Source: Phycisphaerales bacterium
Lineage (GTDB): Bacteria > Planctomycetota > Phycisphaerae > Tepidisphaerales > Tepidisphaeraceae
Assembly (NCBI GenBank): GCA_025361735.1
Contig: JANYKD010000055.1
Span: forward strand, 1-64,000
Length of the DNA: 64,000 bases
Direction of reading: 5' to 3'
In this document: positions 53,226 through 61,212 of the stretch, one piece after another
How positions within the stretch are numbered: position 1 is the first letter of the stretch
Layout of the letters: every line of letters starts with the position of its first letter
Position numbers and translations under genes: made by a program
The notes under the pieces: model-generated
Told to the model about the DNA's origin: nothing
Seen by the model: the letters and a program-made list of their open reading frames with translations, nothing else
The model's database searches: none

Positions 53226-53804
53226 ATGACAATCACCACAACCCAGCGGCAGATTGACCTCGAAGATGCCGCCGCGGCTTTGGGCGGGATGACGATGCCT
53301 CGCATTATCACGGACCATGTGGGACCCCGCGCTTCACTCGTGATCCTTGGCGCGCATTTGCTGCTCGTTTGCGCCGTCCTGTGTTTACTGGGATTCCATA
53401 CCAAGGCCGCGTTGCTCGATACGCAGAGCACCGTATTGGCGTGCCTGCTTCTCTTCGTCGTTTCGGCAGGATTGACCATTGGTCTGGCGTATTCCGGCAT
53501 CATGGCGTTCCGGAAGGCCCGCCGAATGGGTCAGGATGATGTCGCGGTAACTTTCGAGTTGATGGAGGAGGGCATACGGATTGCCACGCCGTCCCGCGAA
53601 ACGTTCTGCGCCTGGCGGTTCTTTCGCGGAGTTGTGTTGTCTCGAAGATCCCTAATACTTCAGGGGCATCCTGCGACGTGTACATCTATCTCGGTGGCCA
53701 TTATCCCAAGGAACGTCTTCGCGGATCCAGCGAGGAGCATGGAATTATTCGAAACACTAAAGGCGAAGGTTCGCGGTTGGAAGGGGATAGAATGCGAATG
53801 GTAG
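53226..53804 (+). CDS. YcxB-like membrane protein
   Basis: The 192-residue protein has a short N-terminal strand region (ITTTQRQIDLEDAAAAL), two membrane helices (about 42-60 and 71-93) and a YcxB-like C-terminal domain (VTFELMEEGIRIATPSRETF, W, then IIPRNVFADPARSMELFETL). I align the start with its relatives at ATG 53226, but ATG codons at 53130-53136 have a much better ribosome site (GGAG) and would add about 30 residues. The following relative overlaps its last 13 bases. Confidence 0.72.
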   Translation: MTITTTQRQIDLEDAAAALGGMTMPRIITDHVGPRASLVILGAHLLLVCAVLCLLGFHTKAALLDTQSTVLACLLLFVVSAGLTIGLAYSGIMAFRKARRMGQDDVAVTFELMEEGIRIATPSRETFCAWRFFRGVVLSRRSLILQGHPATCTSISVAIIPRNVFADPARSMELFETLKAKVRGWKGIECEW

Positions 53805-54331
53805 CGAGCTTCGAATATGATTATGAGGACTTCTATCGGCGTGGAACCCATCGTTCCGACTTTTCGGGATGGGGGCGTGTGGTCTGGTTTCGACTATGGA
53901 TGCTCTCGCTGGGTGCCAGCGTCTTGGCGATGATATGGGCAAGTGTACTGCTTGCCTGCAAAGCACACTAGACGCTGTGCATTCTCGGAGTCCTCCCTTT
54001 GCTGTTTGCAGGAATTGTAATCAAGAAGCGGTGGCGAAGCCGAAGTCATTTCGTCGGGCTGCGGAACGATTGGGATTCATCGTGGTTCTCCCATCTGCAC
54101 TTTGATCTCGAGTTGGATGAGCTTCGCGCTCAGCTTTCGTCCGAGCTGTTTGTCGTCAGATGGTCTTGGGAAGATGTGCGCCTTGCGATCGAATTGCGCG
54201 AGGTGTTCATCATTGTCCATCGTGACCAAGTATTCAACGTGATACCCAAACGAGTACTCGGCCCGCAACAGGCCGTCGAATTGAGGGAGTTCCTTCGATC
54301 TACTGTGACACGGTTACACATCAGGACGTAG
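53792..54331 (+). pseudogene. YcxB-like membrane protein interrupted by one TAG
   Basis: The frame starts MRMVASFEYDYEDFYRRGTH with the first membrane helix (about 32-57), meets a TAG at codon 60 (53969-53971), then continues in the same frame as TLCILGVLPLLFAGIVIKKR, the second helix, and a full YcxB-like domain (LHFDLELDELRAQLSSELFV, VFNVIPKRVLGPQQAVELRE) to 54331. A single base change explains the defect, so it is a recent pseudogene, an assembly error, or a read-through product. The start overlaps the upstream relative. Confidence 0.75.
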
Positions 54332-54404
54332 CCCCGCGACGACTGCCGCACCAGCGAATCGCACCTCGTGGCGCCACTTCGGCTTTACGCACGATTGAGG
54401 AGGT

Positions 54405-54785
54405 TCATTTGGCCGAGGTCAACCGTTGGGCGGCCCAGGCGGTCTCGGTTCCTTCCAATGGAGGCACGCAGGGCTGGGGATGATCAATCGTGCGATCGAA
54501 ACGTGAAGCAGCGTACGCGGCGGTGACCAGGGATTGAAGATCAAGCACGGTGTCGGGATCCGCAGTACAGAGGGGGATGCGGATGACCGGGAGGGCCTCG
54601 TGAAGGTGCCTGGCGTAGAGCCCGACACGACCGGGCTGGGCGGGTCGCCAGACGGATGCCTGATAAGTGCTGGCGTGGCCGGGGACGCCGACCCAGCGTT
54701 GGGCCAGGAGTTCGCGCTGGCCGGCGCGGGTCAGGTCAACTTCGACAAGATTCACGCCGGCTTCACGGCACTCTTGCTGTTTGCG
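54405..54785 (-). pseudogene. C-terminal fragment of a DUF4058 protein
   Basis: On the minus strand the frame reads RKQQECREAGVNLVEVDLTR, then AGQRELLAQRW, YQASVWRPAQPGRVGLYARH and LPVIRIPLCTADPDTVLDLQ before the normal DUF4058 terminus PPLEGTETAWAAQRLTSAK. About the first 130 residues (starting MPSPFPGMDP-like in relatives) are missing. The upstream DNA instead codes for the N-terminus of TrmO in another frame. Confidence 0.75.
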
Positions 54786-55030
54786 CTGTGTTCAACCGTA
54801 TTGCGACAGGGCACGACCTTGAGTTTCGCCGCGCCGGCCCGGTCGAACCAGTAGACCAGCCGGATGCGGTCGAACTCTTCCAGGTCAAGCAGATCCGCCG
54901 CGTGAGTTGGGTCGAGCACCACCCGCCCGGGCGCGCCGTGTGCCCGGGCGGGCTGAATGGGAGTGCTCGTGGCTTCTTCAAACGCGCTGTGGATGGTTCC
55001 CATTCGAATGAGATGCAGAGAAGTCTCCAA
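54752..55030 (-). pseudogene. N-terminal fragment of TrmO (tRNA m6t6A methyltransferase)
   Basis: The fragment (METSLHLIRMGTIHSAFEEA, then STPIQPARAHGAPGRVVLDP, ADLLDLEEFDRIRLVYWFDR, KLKVVPCRNTVEH) matches the first 80 residues of TrmO/TsaA. After NTVEH the sequence becomes the DUF4058 gene in a different frame and stops quickly. TrmO methylates t6A37 in tRNA. A deletion joined the two genes near 54772-54778. Confidence 0.75.
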
Positions 55031-55043
55031 TCAAAACGCGCGT

Positions 55044-55430
55044 TTAGACCGGCCGGCGATACCGTCGGGACAGTAGCGAAACACATGCCATGCCAAGCAA
55101 GCCAAACGAGGCCGGCTCGGGAACGTATTGAACACCACGCAGGACGCCGCTGGCGGTGAAGGTCTGGCCGGAGTACGCGGTATTGACGTATGAGCTCCCG
55201 GTAAAATCGGTGATCTGCTGCGTGTCGGTGAAAGTAGCGCCATTGAACAGCGCGGAACCGGTGTTCATGAAGCCGGGAATCGTCCCGTAGGCAAAGAGAA
55301 GATCGGTGGGCGTGCCCGGGATGTAGTGAATTCCCAGGTCAATGATGAGCGGCTCCTTCGAGAAGTAGTAAATCACCGGGGTGCGAATATCGCCGGCCCC
55401 GTGCATCACACCCCAGACCGCACACATCTC
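55044..55430 (-). pseudogene. C-terminal fragment of a PEP-CTERM protein
   Basis: The minus-strand frame reads TPVIYYFSKEPLIIDLGIHY, AYGTIPGFMNTGSALFNGAT and ends VQYVPEPASFGLLGMACVSL and LSRRYRRPV, the VPEP motif, helix and Arg-rich tail of a PEP-CTERM sorting signal. No signal peptide or start lies upstream; the DNA there is the 3' end of the pseudopilin gene in another frame. A deletion is likely. Confidence 0.72.
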
Positions 55431-56438
55431 GACCAAGTGACGATGTCGTCTCCAGGGCACAGACTGTAGACCTTCTGACCCCACTCGAAGGGGACAATCG
55501 TCTGTTCAATCGTCTTGCTCTCAACGTGGCCATCGACGTAGAGAAAGCCGGTGTAACGCCGGCCGCCATGATTGCGGCCAAGCCAGTTGAGCCGGGGCTG
55601 GCCCCATCCTGGAGCGACCGGCCGCCAACTCGCCCAGGGACAATCGTCGCAAACGGGCGGAGCCCGTGGAGATCGGCGCGATCAGCCTCAGGTCGCAGGG
55701 ATCCCGGGCACCGCCAGAAACAGGAGCGAAGCCATGAACCGGACGGTAACTCAGGCTCACCGCCGACGCGGCATTGCTGTAACCCGGGCCGGACACCATG
55801 CGCCGGTTCTGGTGCCATTCGCTTGCGAGAATGGTGCTGGAGGGGCGAGCCACTTCCGCAGATCGAACGGTTCGATACAGACGGCAATCATGGAGATCGA
55901 TATTCGTGGCGCCCACGTAGTGACACATCCCCATGGGCACCCTGGGGGGCGGATCGGCTCGGAAGAAGGGCTGCGGACAAAGCGCCTCCATCACGGTGCA
56001 GGCACAGCGGGCGGCCTGCAGGTCCACGCAGGGCGCCTTGTTGACCTGGCCAGCCTCGCGGTTGTCCTCGGTCCTGTCGGTGGGAGGAAGGCCGCCGCGG
56101 TCGAACGCGGGGCACATCAGCGACTGCTCGCCAACCGCCTTGCCCCCGTGGACCAGGCGAGCCCAGTGGGTGATGCCCGGCCCTGGATAGTAGTTGTTGC
56201 AGTTGAATGTGTATGCCGCAGGGAAACAGCCGGCGCTGTCCGCCATGTAGATTTGGAATGCCTGCCCGATGCTGCGCAAATTGGCGGCGCATTGCACCGC
56301 CCAGGCGGCGTTTCGCGCCCGCGCCAACGATGGAAGCAGAATACCGACGAGCACGGCAATGATGGCGACGACAATCAGCAATTCCACCAGCGTAAATGCA
56401 CGCCTGCGAGTTTGGCCTGTGCGGCTCGAAAGGAACAT
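55406..56438 (-). pseudogene. Planctomycete pseudopilin gene with two frameshifts
   Basis: The N-terminus carries the prepilin signal RRRAFTLVELLIVVAIIAVL (Gly/Ala-Phe-Thr-Leu-x-Glu), then a minor-pilin ectodomain (CAANLRSIGQAFQIYMADSA, AARCACTVMEALCPQPFF). Near SYRPVHGFAPVSGG the frame breaks; RADLHGLRPFATIVPG is in a second frame and LNWLGRNHGG, YTGFLYVDGHVESKTIEQTI and FEWGQKVYSLCPGDDI in a third. The last part is the family's DGHVE C-terminus, so two indels have occurred. Without them the protein would be a type II secretion-like pseudopilin. Confidence 0.78.
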
Positions 56439-56444
56439 GGTTAC

Positions 56445-56473
56445 GCGACACGCGACTGCTCTTCGTCTATAAT
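56445..56473 (+). promoter_or_regulatory. Promoter of the mop-modE pair
   Basis: A perfect TATAAT at 56468-56473 lies 17 bases after GCGACA (56445-56450), a moderate -35. The Mop ATG is 40 bases downstream. Confidence 0.55.
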
Positions 56474-56474
56474 C

Positions 56475-56493
56475 GCTGATTCGTGGAATCAGC
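56475..56493 (+). promoter_or_regulatory. Inverted repeat at the mop transcription start, candidate operator
   Basis: GCTGATT-CGTGG-AATCAGC is a perfect 7-bp inverted repeat at about +1 of the predicted transcript. Its position suits binding by the ModE-like protein encoded two genes on, but it does not match the E. coli ModE box. Confidence 0.45.
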
Positions 56494-56513
56494 CCGTTTT
56501 GGAGATCTACTTT

Positions 56514-56726
56514 ATGCCTCTTAGCGCTAGAAACCAGTTCAATGGCAAAGTCTCGTCCATCAAGCATGGCGCGGTCATGAGTGAAGTGGTGATCGACATC
56601 GGCGGGCACGAGATTGTGTCGCTGATCAGCGTCTCCTCGGCCAAGCGTCTCAAACTCAAGAAAGGCTCTCCGGCCATCGCCATCATCAAGGCGACGGAAG
56701 TGCTGGTCTCAACCGACATCGAGTAG
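56514..56726 (+). CDS. Molbindin-like TOBE/Mop protein
   Basis: A 70-residue single Mop domain: MPLSARNQFNGKVSSIKHGA, EVVIDIGGHEIVSLISVSSA, LKKGSPAIAIIKATEVLVST. Molbindins form hexamers that store molybdate or tungstate in the cytoplasm. GGAGA precedes the ATG. Directly upstream of a ModE-like regulator and near nif genes, it fits molybdenum supply to nitrogenase. Confidence 0.92.
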   Translation: MPLSARNQFNGKVSSIKHGAVMSEVVIDIGGHEIVSLISVSSAKRLKLKKGSPAIAIIKATEVLVSTDIE

Positions 56727-56733
56727 GCGAACA

Positions 56734-57114
56734 ATGGCCAACTCAAGCCATAAAACACAAGAGTTTGTTCTGCGCGGGCGGATATGGGTCGAGGTCGCCG
56801 ATGCGCCGACCATCACCGAGGCCGGAGCGGACCTGCTGGAACAGATTGACGCGCTGGGATCGCTTTCGGAGGCAGCCCGGCGACTTCGGTTCAGTTACCG
56901 CAGGGCGTGGCTGCTGCTGGATGGCATGAACCGCCAGTGGCCGACACCCCTGGTGATTACCAGCACGGGCGGCCGGCATGGCGGCGGAGCCTGGCTGACT
57001 GAACCTGGCCGGGCGGTCCTGCGGGCATTCCGCGACCTGCAGCTTCGCCTGGAGCATCTGTTGGATCACGCTTCCGCGGGCTTCGCCAAGGCTGTGGGAT
57101 ATCCAACCGCCTGA
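56734..57114 (+). CDS. ModE-like wHTH regulator (DNA-binding domain only)
   Basis: The 126-residue protein has the ModE N-terminal winged helix: DLLEQIDALGSLSEAARRLR, FSYRRAWLLLDGMNRQWPTP, GGRHGGGAWLTEPGRAVLRA. It has no C-terminal molybdate-binding Mop domains; the adjacent molbindin gene may supply the ligand sensing in trans. Seven bases separate it from the molbindin gene. It converges on nifA, six bases away. Confidence 0.88.
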   Translation: MANSSHKTQEFVLRGRIWVEVADAPTITEAGADLLEQIDALGSLSEAARRLRFSYRRAWLLLDGMNRQWPTPLVITSTGGRHGGGAWLTEPGRAVLRAFRDLQLRLEHLLDHASAGFAKAVGYPTA

Positions 57115-57120
57115 AATATG

Positions 57121-58812
57121 TCACTCGCCCCGCTCGTTCGCCGAGTCGTGGGCCGCCCGGTTTGCCTGGGAATCACCAAACAGTGTTTCGTAGTCGATGC
57201 CGAGCTTGCGGATCTTGTAACGCATGATGCGCGCGGTGATGCCCAACTCCCGTGCGGCGGCCGCGGCGCTGCCGCCGCTGCGCTTGAGGGCATCGGTGAT
57301 CATGTCGCGCTCGAGGGCTTCGACGCGAAACTCCAGCGTGCCCAGCGCGGCGGCATCGTTGCGATTGGGAATCTCCAGCGTCGGGGGCAGATTGTGACTG
57401 TGGATCACGCCCTCCTGGCTCAACAGCACGGCGTGCTCGATGCAGTTCTCGAGTTCGCGCACATTGCCCGGCCAGTGATAGGCGATCATCGCATTGATTG
57501 CGGGCGTGCTGATGCGGTGGATGTTCTTGCCCAGGCGCTGGCCATACTTGGCGGCGAAATGGTTGGCCAGGAGCAGGATGTCATCGCGCCGGTCGCGCAG
57601 CGGGGGCATGAAGACCGGAAAGACATTGATGCGATAGTAGAAATCACGCCGGAACGCCGCGGTCTGCACGGCTTTTTCAAGATCGCGGTTGGTGGCGGTG
57701 ATGATGCGCACATCGACCTTGACGGGCGTGTTGCTGCCAACCCGCTCGAGTTCCCGCTCCTGGAGCACACGCAGCAGCTTGGCCTGCAGCGCCGTGGAGA
57801 ACTCACCGATTTCGTCGAGAAAGAGCGTGCCGCCGCAGGCATCTTCGATCCGGCCGATACGCCGCTGCATGGCGCCGGTGAATGCGCCCTTCTCATGTCC
57901 GAACAGTTCGCTTTCGATGAGCGATTCGCTGAGGGCGGCGCAGTTGACGCGGACGAAGGGGCCCTTTGCCCGTCTTGATGAGTAGTGAATTGCCGAGGCG
58001 ACAAGTTCCTTGCCCGTGCCTGATTCACCGCGGATGAGCACGGTGGTATCGCCCTCGGCCACCTGGCGGATGCGCAGGTAGACGTCGCGCATGGCCCGCG
58101 AGTTGCCGATCATGTTCTCGGGCCGGAATTGCTCCTCAAGCGCATTGCGCAATCGCAGGTTCTCATCCTGCAGAGCCTGCGTTTCCTCACGTTCAAGGCG
58201 CCGCGCCCGCACGTCGTAGCCGATCATGCCGGCGACAATGGTCAGGCAGCGCAAGGATTCGTTCATCCAGTGCCGATCCTTGGCGGGCAAATCGGCCGAA
58301 AGCGTGCCGACAACCTCGGACCCCAAAAGAATCGGGACACAGATGAAACCGACGTCGCCGAGATTGCGCGTCTGGCGCGCATGTATACGATCGCAGAAGC
58401 GGGGATCGTCGGCGACGCTGGCAATTGAAAGCGGCTGGCCGGTCTGAAACACCAGGCCGATGATTCCCTCGCCGGGCTGGTAGCGAACAGCTTCAATAAC
58501 CGCAGGCTCGGCATCGCGGGCCGCAGCCACTTCAAGTGCCGCGCTATCTGCACTCAGCAGCATGATCGTGCCGCGCACCATCCCCAGCCATTGTTCCAGG
58601 ACTACTAGAATGTCCTGCAGCGTCTGGCGCTGGCCGGAGCGATCCATGAGCACGCGCGCAATGTCATAAAGGGCGCGCATTTCAGATTCGCCGCGCTCCT
58701 TCTGATGGGCACAGGACACGATGTCCGCTGAACCCTTGGGCAATGGGCAGTCGTCTGTGCAGACAATATGCAGATTTCGATCCACGAAGGCACCTCGCGC
58801 CGACAAGAACAT
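57121..58812 (-). CDS. nifA: NifA-like sigma-54-dependent activator
   Basis: A 563-residue enhancer-binding protein. Domains in order: GAF sensor (about 50-210), AAA+ domain (about 230-460) with Walker A GESGTGKE at 262-269, the sigma-54 contact GAFTGA at 310-315, and FLDEIGEFS, then a Fis-type HTH ([20 protein letters not shown]). The inter-domain Cys motif of oxygen-sensitive rhizobial NifA is absent, so it probably relies on another sensor or on the GAF domain. Possible starts: GTG 58896, ATG 58812 and ATG 58680 (just before the GAF domain); none has a strong ribosome site. It has a sigma-54 promoter upstream. Confidence 0.87.
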   Translation of the reverse strand: MFLSARGAFVDRNLHIVCTDDCPLPKGSADIVSCAHQKERGESEMRALYDIARVLMDRSGQRQTLQDILVVLEQWLGMVRGTIMLLSADSAALEVAAARDAEPAVIEAVRYQPGEGIIGLVFQTGQPLSIASVADDPRFCDRIHARQTRNLGDVGFICVPILLGSEVVGTLSADLPAKDRHWMNESLRCLTIVAGMIGYDVRARRLEREETQALQDENLRLRNALEEQFRPENMIGNSRAMRDVYLRIRQVAEGDTTVLIRGESGTGKELVASAIHYSSRRAKGPFVRVNCAALSESLIESELFGHEKGAFTGAMQRRIGRIEDACGGTLFLDEIGEFSTALQAKLLRVLQERELERVGSNTPVKVDVRIITATNRDLEKAVQTAAFRRDFYYRINVFPVFMPPLRDRRDDILLLANHFAAKYGQRLGKNIHRISTPAINAMIAYHWPGNVRELENCIEHAVLLSQEGVIHSHNLPPTLEIPNRNDAAALGTLEFRVEALERDMITDALKRSGGSAAAAARELGITARIMRYKIRKLGIDYETLFGDSQANRAAHDSANERGE

Positions 58813-58940
58813 ATAGCGGCTCGCACGCCACCATGCCGCCAGTACCGGACCAGACGCCATCGCAGGGGCGATTGGCGCTGTCCGGAGCCAGACCACGACA
58901 TGGTTTCCGTCCCAGGAAGGACGGTCTCATCCAGAGGACG

Positions 58941-58956
58941 TGCAAGTCCTGTGCCA
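58941..58956 (-). promoter_or_regulatory. Sigma-54 (-24/-12) promoter upstream of nifA
   Basis: On the minus strand TGGCAC-AGGAC-TTGCA matches the sigma-54 consensus TGGCAC-N5-TTGCW exactly. Transcription would begin near 58930, before all candidate nifA starts. I found no TGT-N10-ACA NifA site in the 150 bases upstream, so the activating protein is not identified. Confidence 0.8.
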
Positions 58957-58992
58957 GTTTGCAGCATCTGGATTAACGTTGGATGTGTGCGT

Positions 58993-59484
58993 TCAATGAG
59001 ACGTGCGGGTCGGGGCAAGCTCCTTGGTCCAATAATCGTACGGAGGGTTTCCCGGCGCGATGCCGAAGTTCCGATAGAGGGCTCGGGCGGCCGGATTGTC
59101 AGCACGAACTTCCAGCGTGAGGCGACGGCATCCGCGCCGTCGGGCCAGTTTTTCGACGGCATCGAGCAATGCCGCTCCGACGCCTTGGCGGCGATGTTCG
59201 GGCGAGACGGCGAAATCGTGAATATTCAGTATCGGCGCTGCGCTGAATGTCGAGTAGCGGATGAAGCAGACGGCGACTCCCGCGGGTTGCCGGCCGCTCC
59301 AGGCGAGAAACACCAGCGCCTTGTATTTGCGAAGTCCCGCCGGCAATCGCCGGCGGACGGCCGGATCCAGCGGGCGGCCAGCTCCCATCGCGTCGGCCGC
59401 GTACATGCTCAACATGTTCAAGGTTGCGCGAACGTGTTGGGCGTTCTTCAGGTCGGCGAGGCTGACGCGAATATCATTTGTCAT
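58993..59484 (-). CDS. GNAT-family N-acetyltransferase in the nif operon
   Basis: The 163-residue protein has the GNAT core: NIHDFAVSPEHRRQGVGAAL (acetyl-CoA loop RRQGVG), and ADNPAARALYRNFGIAPGNP near the C-terminus. Its start lies inside the end of nifV (11-base overlap), so it is translated from the nif transcript. GNAT proteins are often linked to nif genes, but their substrate is not established. Confidence 0.85.
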   Translation of the reverse strand: MTNDIRVSLADLKNAQHVRATLNMLSMYAADAMGAGRPLDPAVRRRLPAGLRKYKALVFLAWSGRQPAGVAVCFIRYSTFSAAPILNIHDFAVSPEHRRQGVGAALLDAVEKLARRRGCRRLTLEVRADNPAARALYRNFGIAPGNPPYDYWTKELAPTRTSH

Positions 59485-60673
59485 GGAGTAGCAGATCATG
59501 GCCGCCGGCGGCACTGAGTGCAACCTCGCCGGCCTCGCCGATTGTCGCCGCAAACAGGTCGCGAAGATCGGATGGAGTCAACGTCCCTTGCTTGTTGACT
59601 GCAAATCGGCGGACATGCGGGAGCAGCAAGCGAACGGTGGTCTCATCGACATCGATGCCAAGGTCGGCAAGGGCATGGGCCAGCGAGGCCGCTCCCGAGT
59701 GTCGGCCGACGAGCAGCCGCCGGCCGGTTCTGCCGACTGTTTCCGGTGCAAACGGTTCGTAGCTCCGTGGGTCGCGCAGGATCGCCTGCACATGAATCCC
59801 CGACTCGTGGTCGAAGATCGCTTGGCCGACGATCGGCTGATTTGGCCGGATCGGCCGCCGGGCGGCGGTCGCCACCAGCCGGCACAGCCCGCCGAGGCGC
59901 TCGGTGCGCACGCGGCAGCGCAGACCGCTCAGGGCGGCCGCGACGGCGAGCTGTTCGAGCGGTGCGTTGCCGGCGCGCTCGCCGATGCCCAGCACGGTGA
60001 CATCGGCTGACGATGCGCCTGATTGGAGAGCGCTGAGACTGTTGGCCGTGGCCATGCCCAAGTCATCGTGCATGTGGGCGCCAAGTTGCAGCCCAGGTGC
60101 GGCGCGATGCACGCTACGGTAAACCCGTCGCACGGATTGGGGATTCCAGACACCGACACTGTCGGCGAGCCGCAGGCGATGTGCCCCCAGGTCCGCGGCA
60201 CGCATCGCGAATCGGCTGAGTAGGAGCCGGTCCGCGCGGGCCGCGTCCTGGACGCCGATGGAGACGAAGTCGAAACGGCCTCGCACGATGAGAACGAGCC
60301 GCTCGAGTTCATCCAGGAGCCACGATTCGCATTTGCGCAACGCGCGCAGCAGAATTGCCGAGATCGGAAACGAAAGGTGAATGGCCGACACGCCCGTGGC
60401 GGCGGCCAATTCGATATCCTCTTCCCGCGCGCGGCACCACGCCGTCACGCGGCAACCGAGCCCGAGGCCAGCGATGGCGCGAATTGTGCTGCGTTCATCC
60501 TCGCCCATCGCGGGAATGCCAGCCTCGATCTCGTCGATTCCCGCATCCGCCAGCGCTCCCGCGATTGCCAGTTGCTGTTGCCGCGTGAACACCACACCGG
60601 GAGACTGCGCGCCGTCGCGCAACGTCGTGTCGATCAACTCCACATGGCCGGGATGAGTCGATGGTTCAGGCAT
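59474..60673 (-). CDS. nifV: Homocitrate synthase
   Basis: NifV condenses acetyl-CoA and 2-oxoglutarate to homocitrate, the organic ligand of FeMo-cofactor. The 399-residue protein has the family signatures IDTTLRDGAQSPGVVFTRQQ, LGAHMHDDLGMATANSLSAL (metal-binding His pair), GIGERAGNAPLEQLAVAAAL and FDHESGIHVQAILRDP. Its place between nifB and nifA supports NifV over isopropylmalate or lysine-pathway homologues. It is 15 bases downstream of the ferredoxin gene. Confidence 0.9.
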   Translation of the reverse strand: MPEPSTHPGHVELIDTTLRDGAQSPGVVFTRQQQLAIAGALADAGIDEIEAGIPAMGEDERSTIRAIAGLGLGCRVTAWCRAREEDIELAAATGVSAIHLSFPISAILLRALRKCESWLLDELERLVLIVRGRFDFVSIGVQDAARADRLLLSRFAMRAADLGAHRLRLADSVGVWNPQSVRRVYRSVHRAAPGLQLGAHMHDDLGMATANSLSALQSGASSADVTVLGIGERAGNAPLEQLAVAAALSGLRCRVRTERLGGLCRLVATAARRPIRPNQPIVGQAIFDHESGIHVQAILRDPRSYEPFAPETVGRTGRRLLVGRHSGAASLAHALADLGIDVDETTVRLLLPHVRRFAVNKQGTLTPSDLRDLFAATIGEAGEVALSAAGGHDLLLHDK

Positions 60674-60688
60674 GGCGTTCTCGAGGGA

Positions 60689-60991
60689 TCATTCAAAGAG
60701 GAGGCCCTCGGCCGGTTTACCTTGCTCCATTGCGTCGAGAATGTCATCGACGCGCCCTTCGTCAACCTGTTCGTACCACCAGCCCTGTGGATAGACCACA
60801 AGGACCGGGCCTTTCTCGCACATCTTCAGGCAGCCGGTGGTTGAGACCATGGCGTCGAGGCCGCGATCGCTGATTTCTGTTTCGAGGTACTGCGACAGCG
60901 AGGACGCCTCCTTTTTGTGGCAGGTGCCTTTCGGCTCGCCGCTGGTGCGAAAGCTGTTGCAGACGAGAACGTGAAATGCTGGCTTTGGCAT
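60689..60991 (-). CDS. Thioredoxin-like [2Fe-2S] ferredoxin
   Basis: A 100-residue ferredoxin with cysteines at 11, 24, 54 and 58 (VLVCNSFRTSG, GTCHKKEA, TTGCLKMCEKGPVLVVYPQG), the C-X12-C...C-X3-C pattern of the thioredoxin-like type known from nif clusters and Shethna-type proteins. It may donate electrons to nitrogenase or serve cofactor assembly. The ATG at 60991 is used; the longer frame runs into repeat sequence. Confidence 0.88.
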   Translation of the reverse strand: MPKPAFHVLVCNSFRTSGEPKGTCHKKEASSLSQYLETEISDRGLDAMVSTTGCLKMCEKGPVLVVYPQGWWYEQVDEGRVDDILDAMEQGKPAEGLLFE

Positions 60992-61212
60992 GATTAGGAT
61001 CCTTATGTAGATCGGCAGACCATTCTTAAACACGAAGGCACGAAGCCACGAAGCGGTTCTCGGTTGATCAAAGGGCAATGGCGTACGTAAACCCAATTCC
61101 ATTCAGCGAGGATAGAACCGATTATTCGTGCGGTGCGTGTCGGAATACGATATCCCGCTTCGTGCCTTCGTGTCTTCGTGTTTAATCTTCTTCGCTCTCA
61201 AGTAGCAGTGAT
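60992..61212 (-). repeat. Inverted TTCGTG/CACGAA repeats within the nif operon
   Basis: The 221-base gap between nifB and the ferredoxin gene holds TTAAACACGAAGGCACGAAG at 61027-61046 and, inverted, GCTTCGTGCCTTCGTGTCTT at 61158-61177. Together they can form a long stem across about 100 bases. The second copy also matches 15097-15137. The structure could separate expression of upstream and downstream nif genes. Confidence 0.8.

Noticed and set aside
3290-54331. TAG as a recoded sense codon, because two candidate genes have an in-frame TAG
   Set aside because: Many intact genes here end in TAG (atpC, lipA, abiEii, the Sel1 gene, the mop gene). General recoding is therefore excluded; mutation is simpler.
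58957-59110. NifA upstream activating site (TGT-N10-ACA)
   Set aside because: The nearest candidate, TGTGTGCGTTCAATGAGACG, does not fit the spacing.
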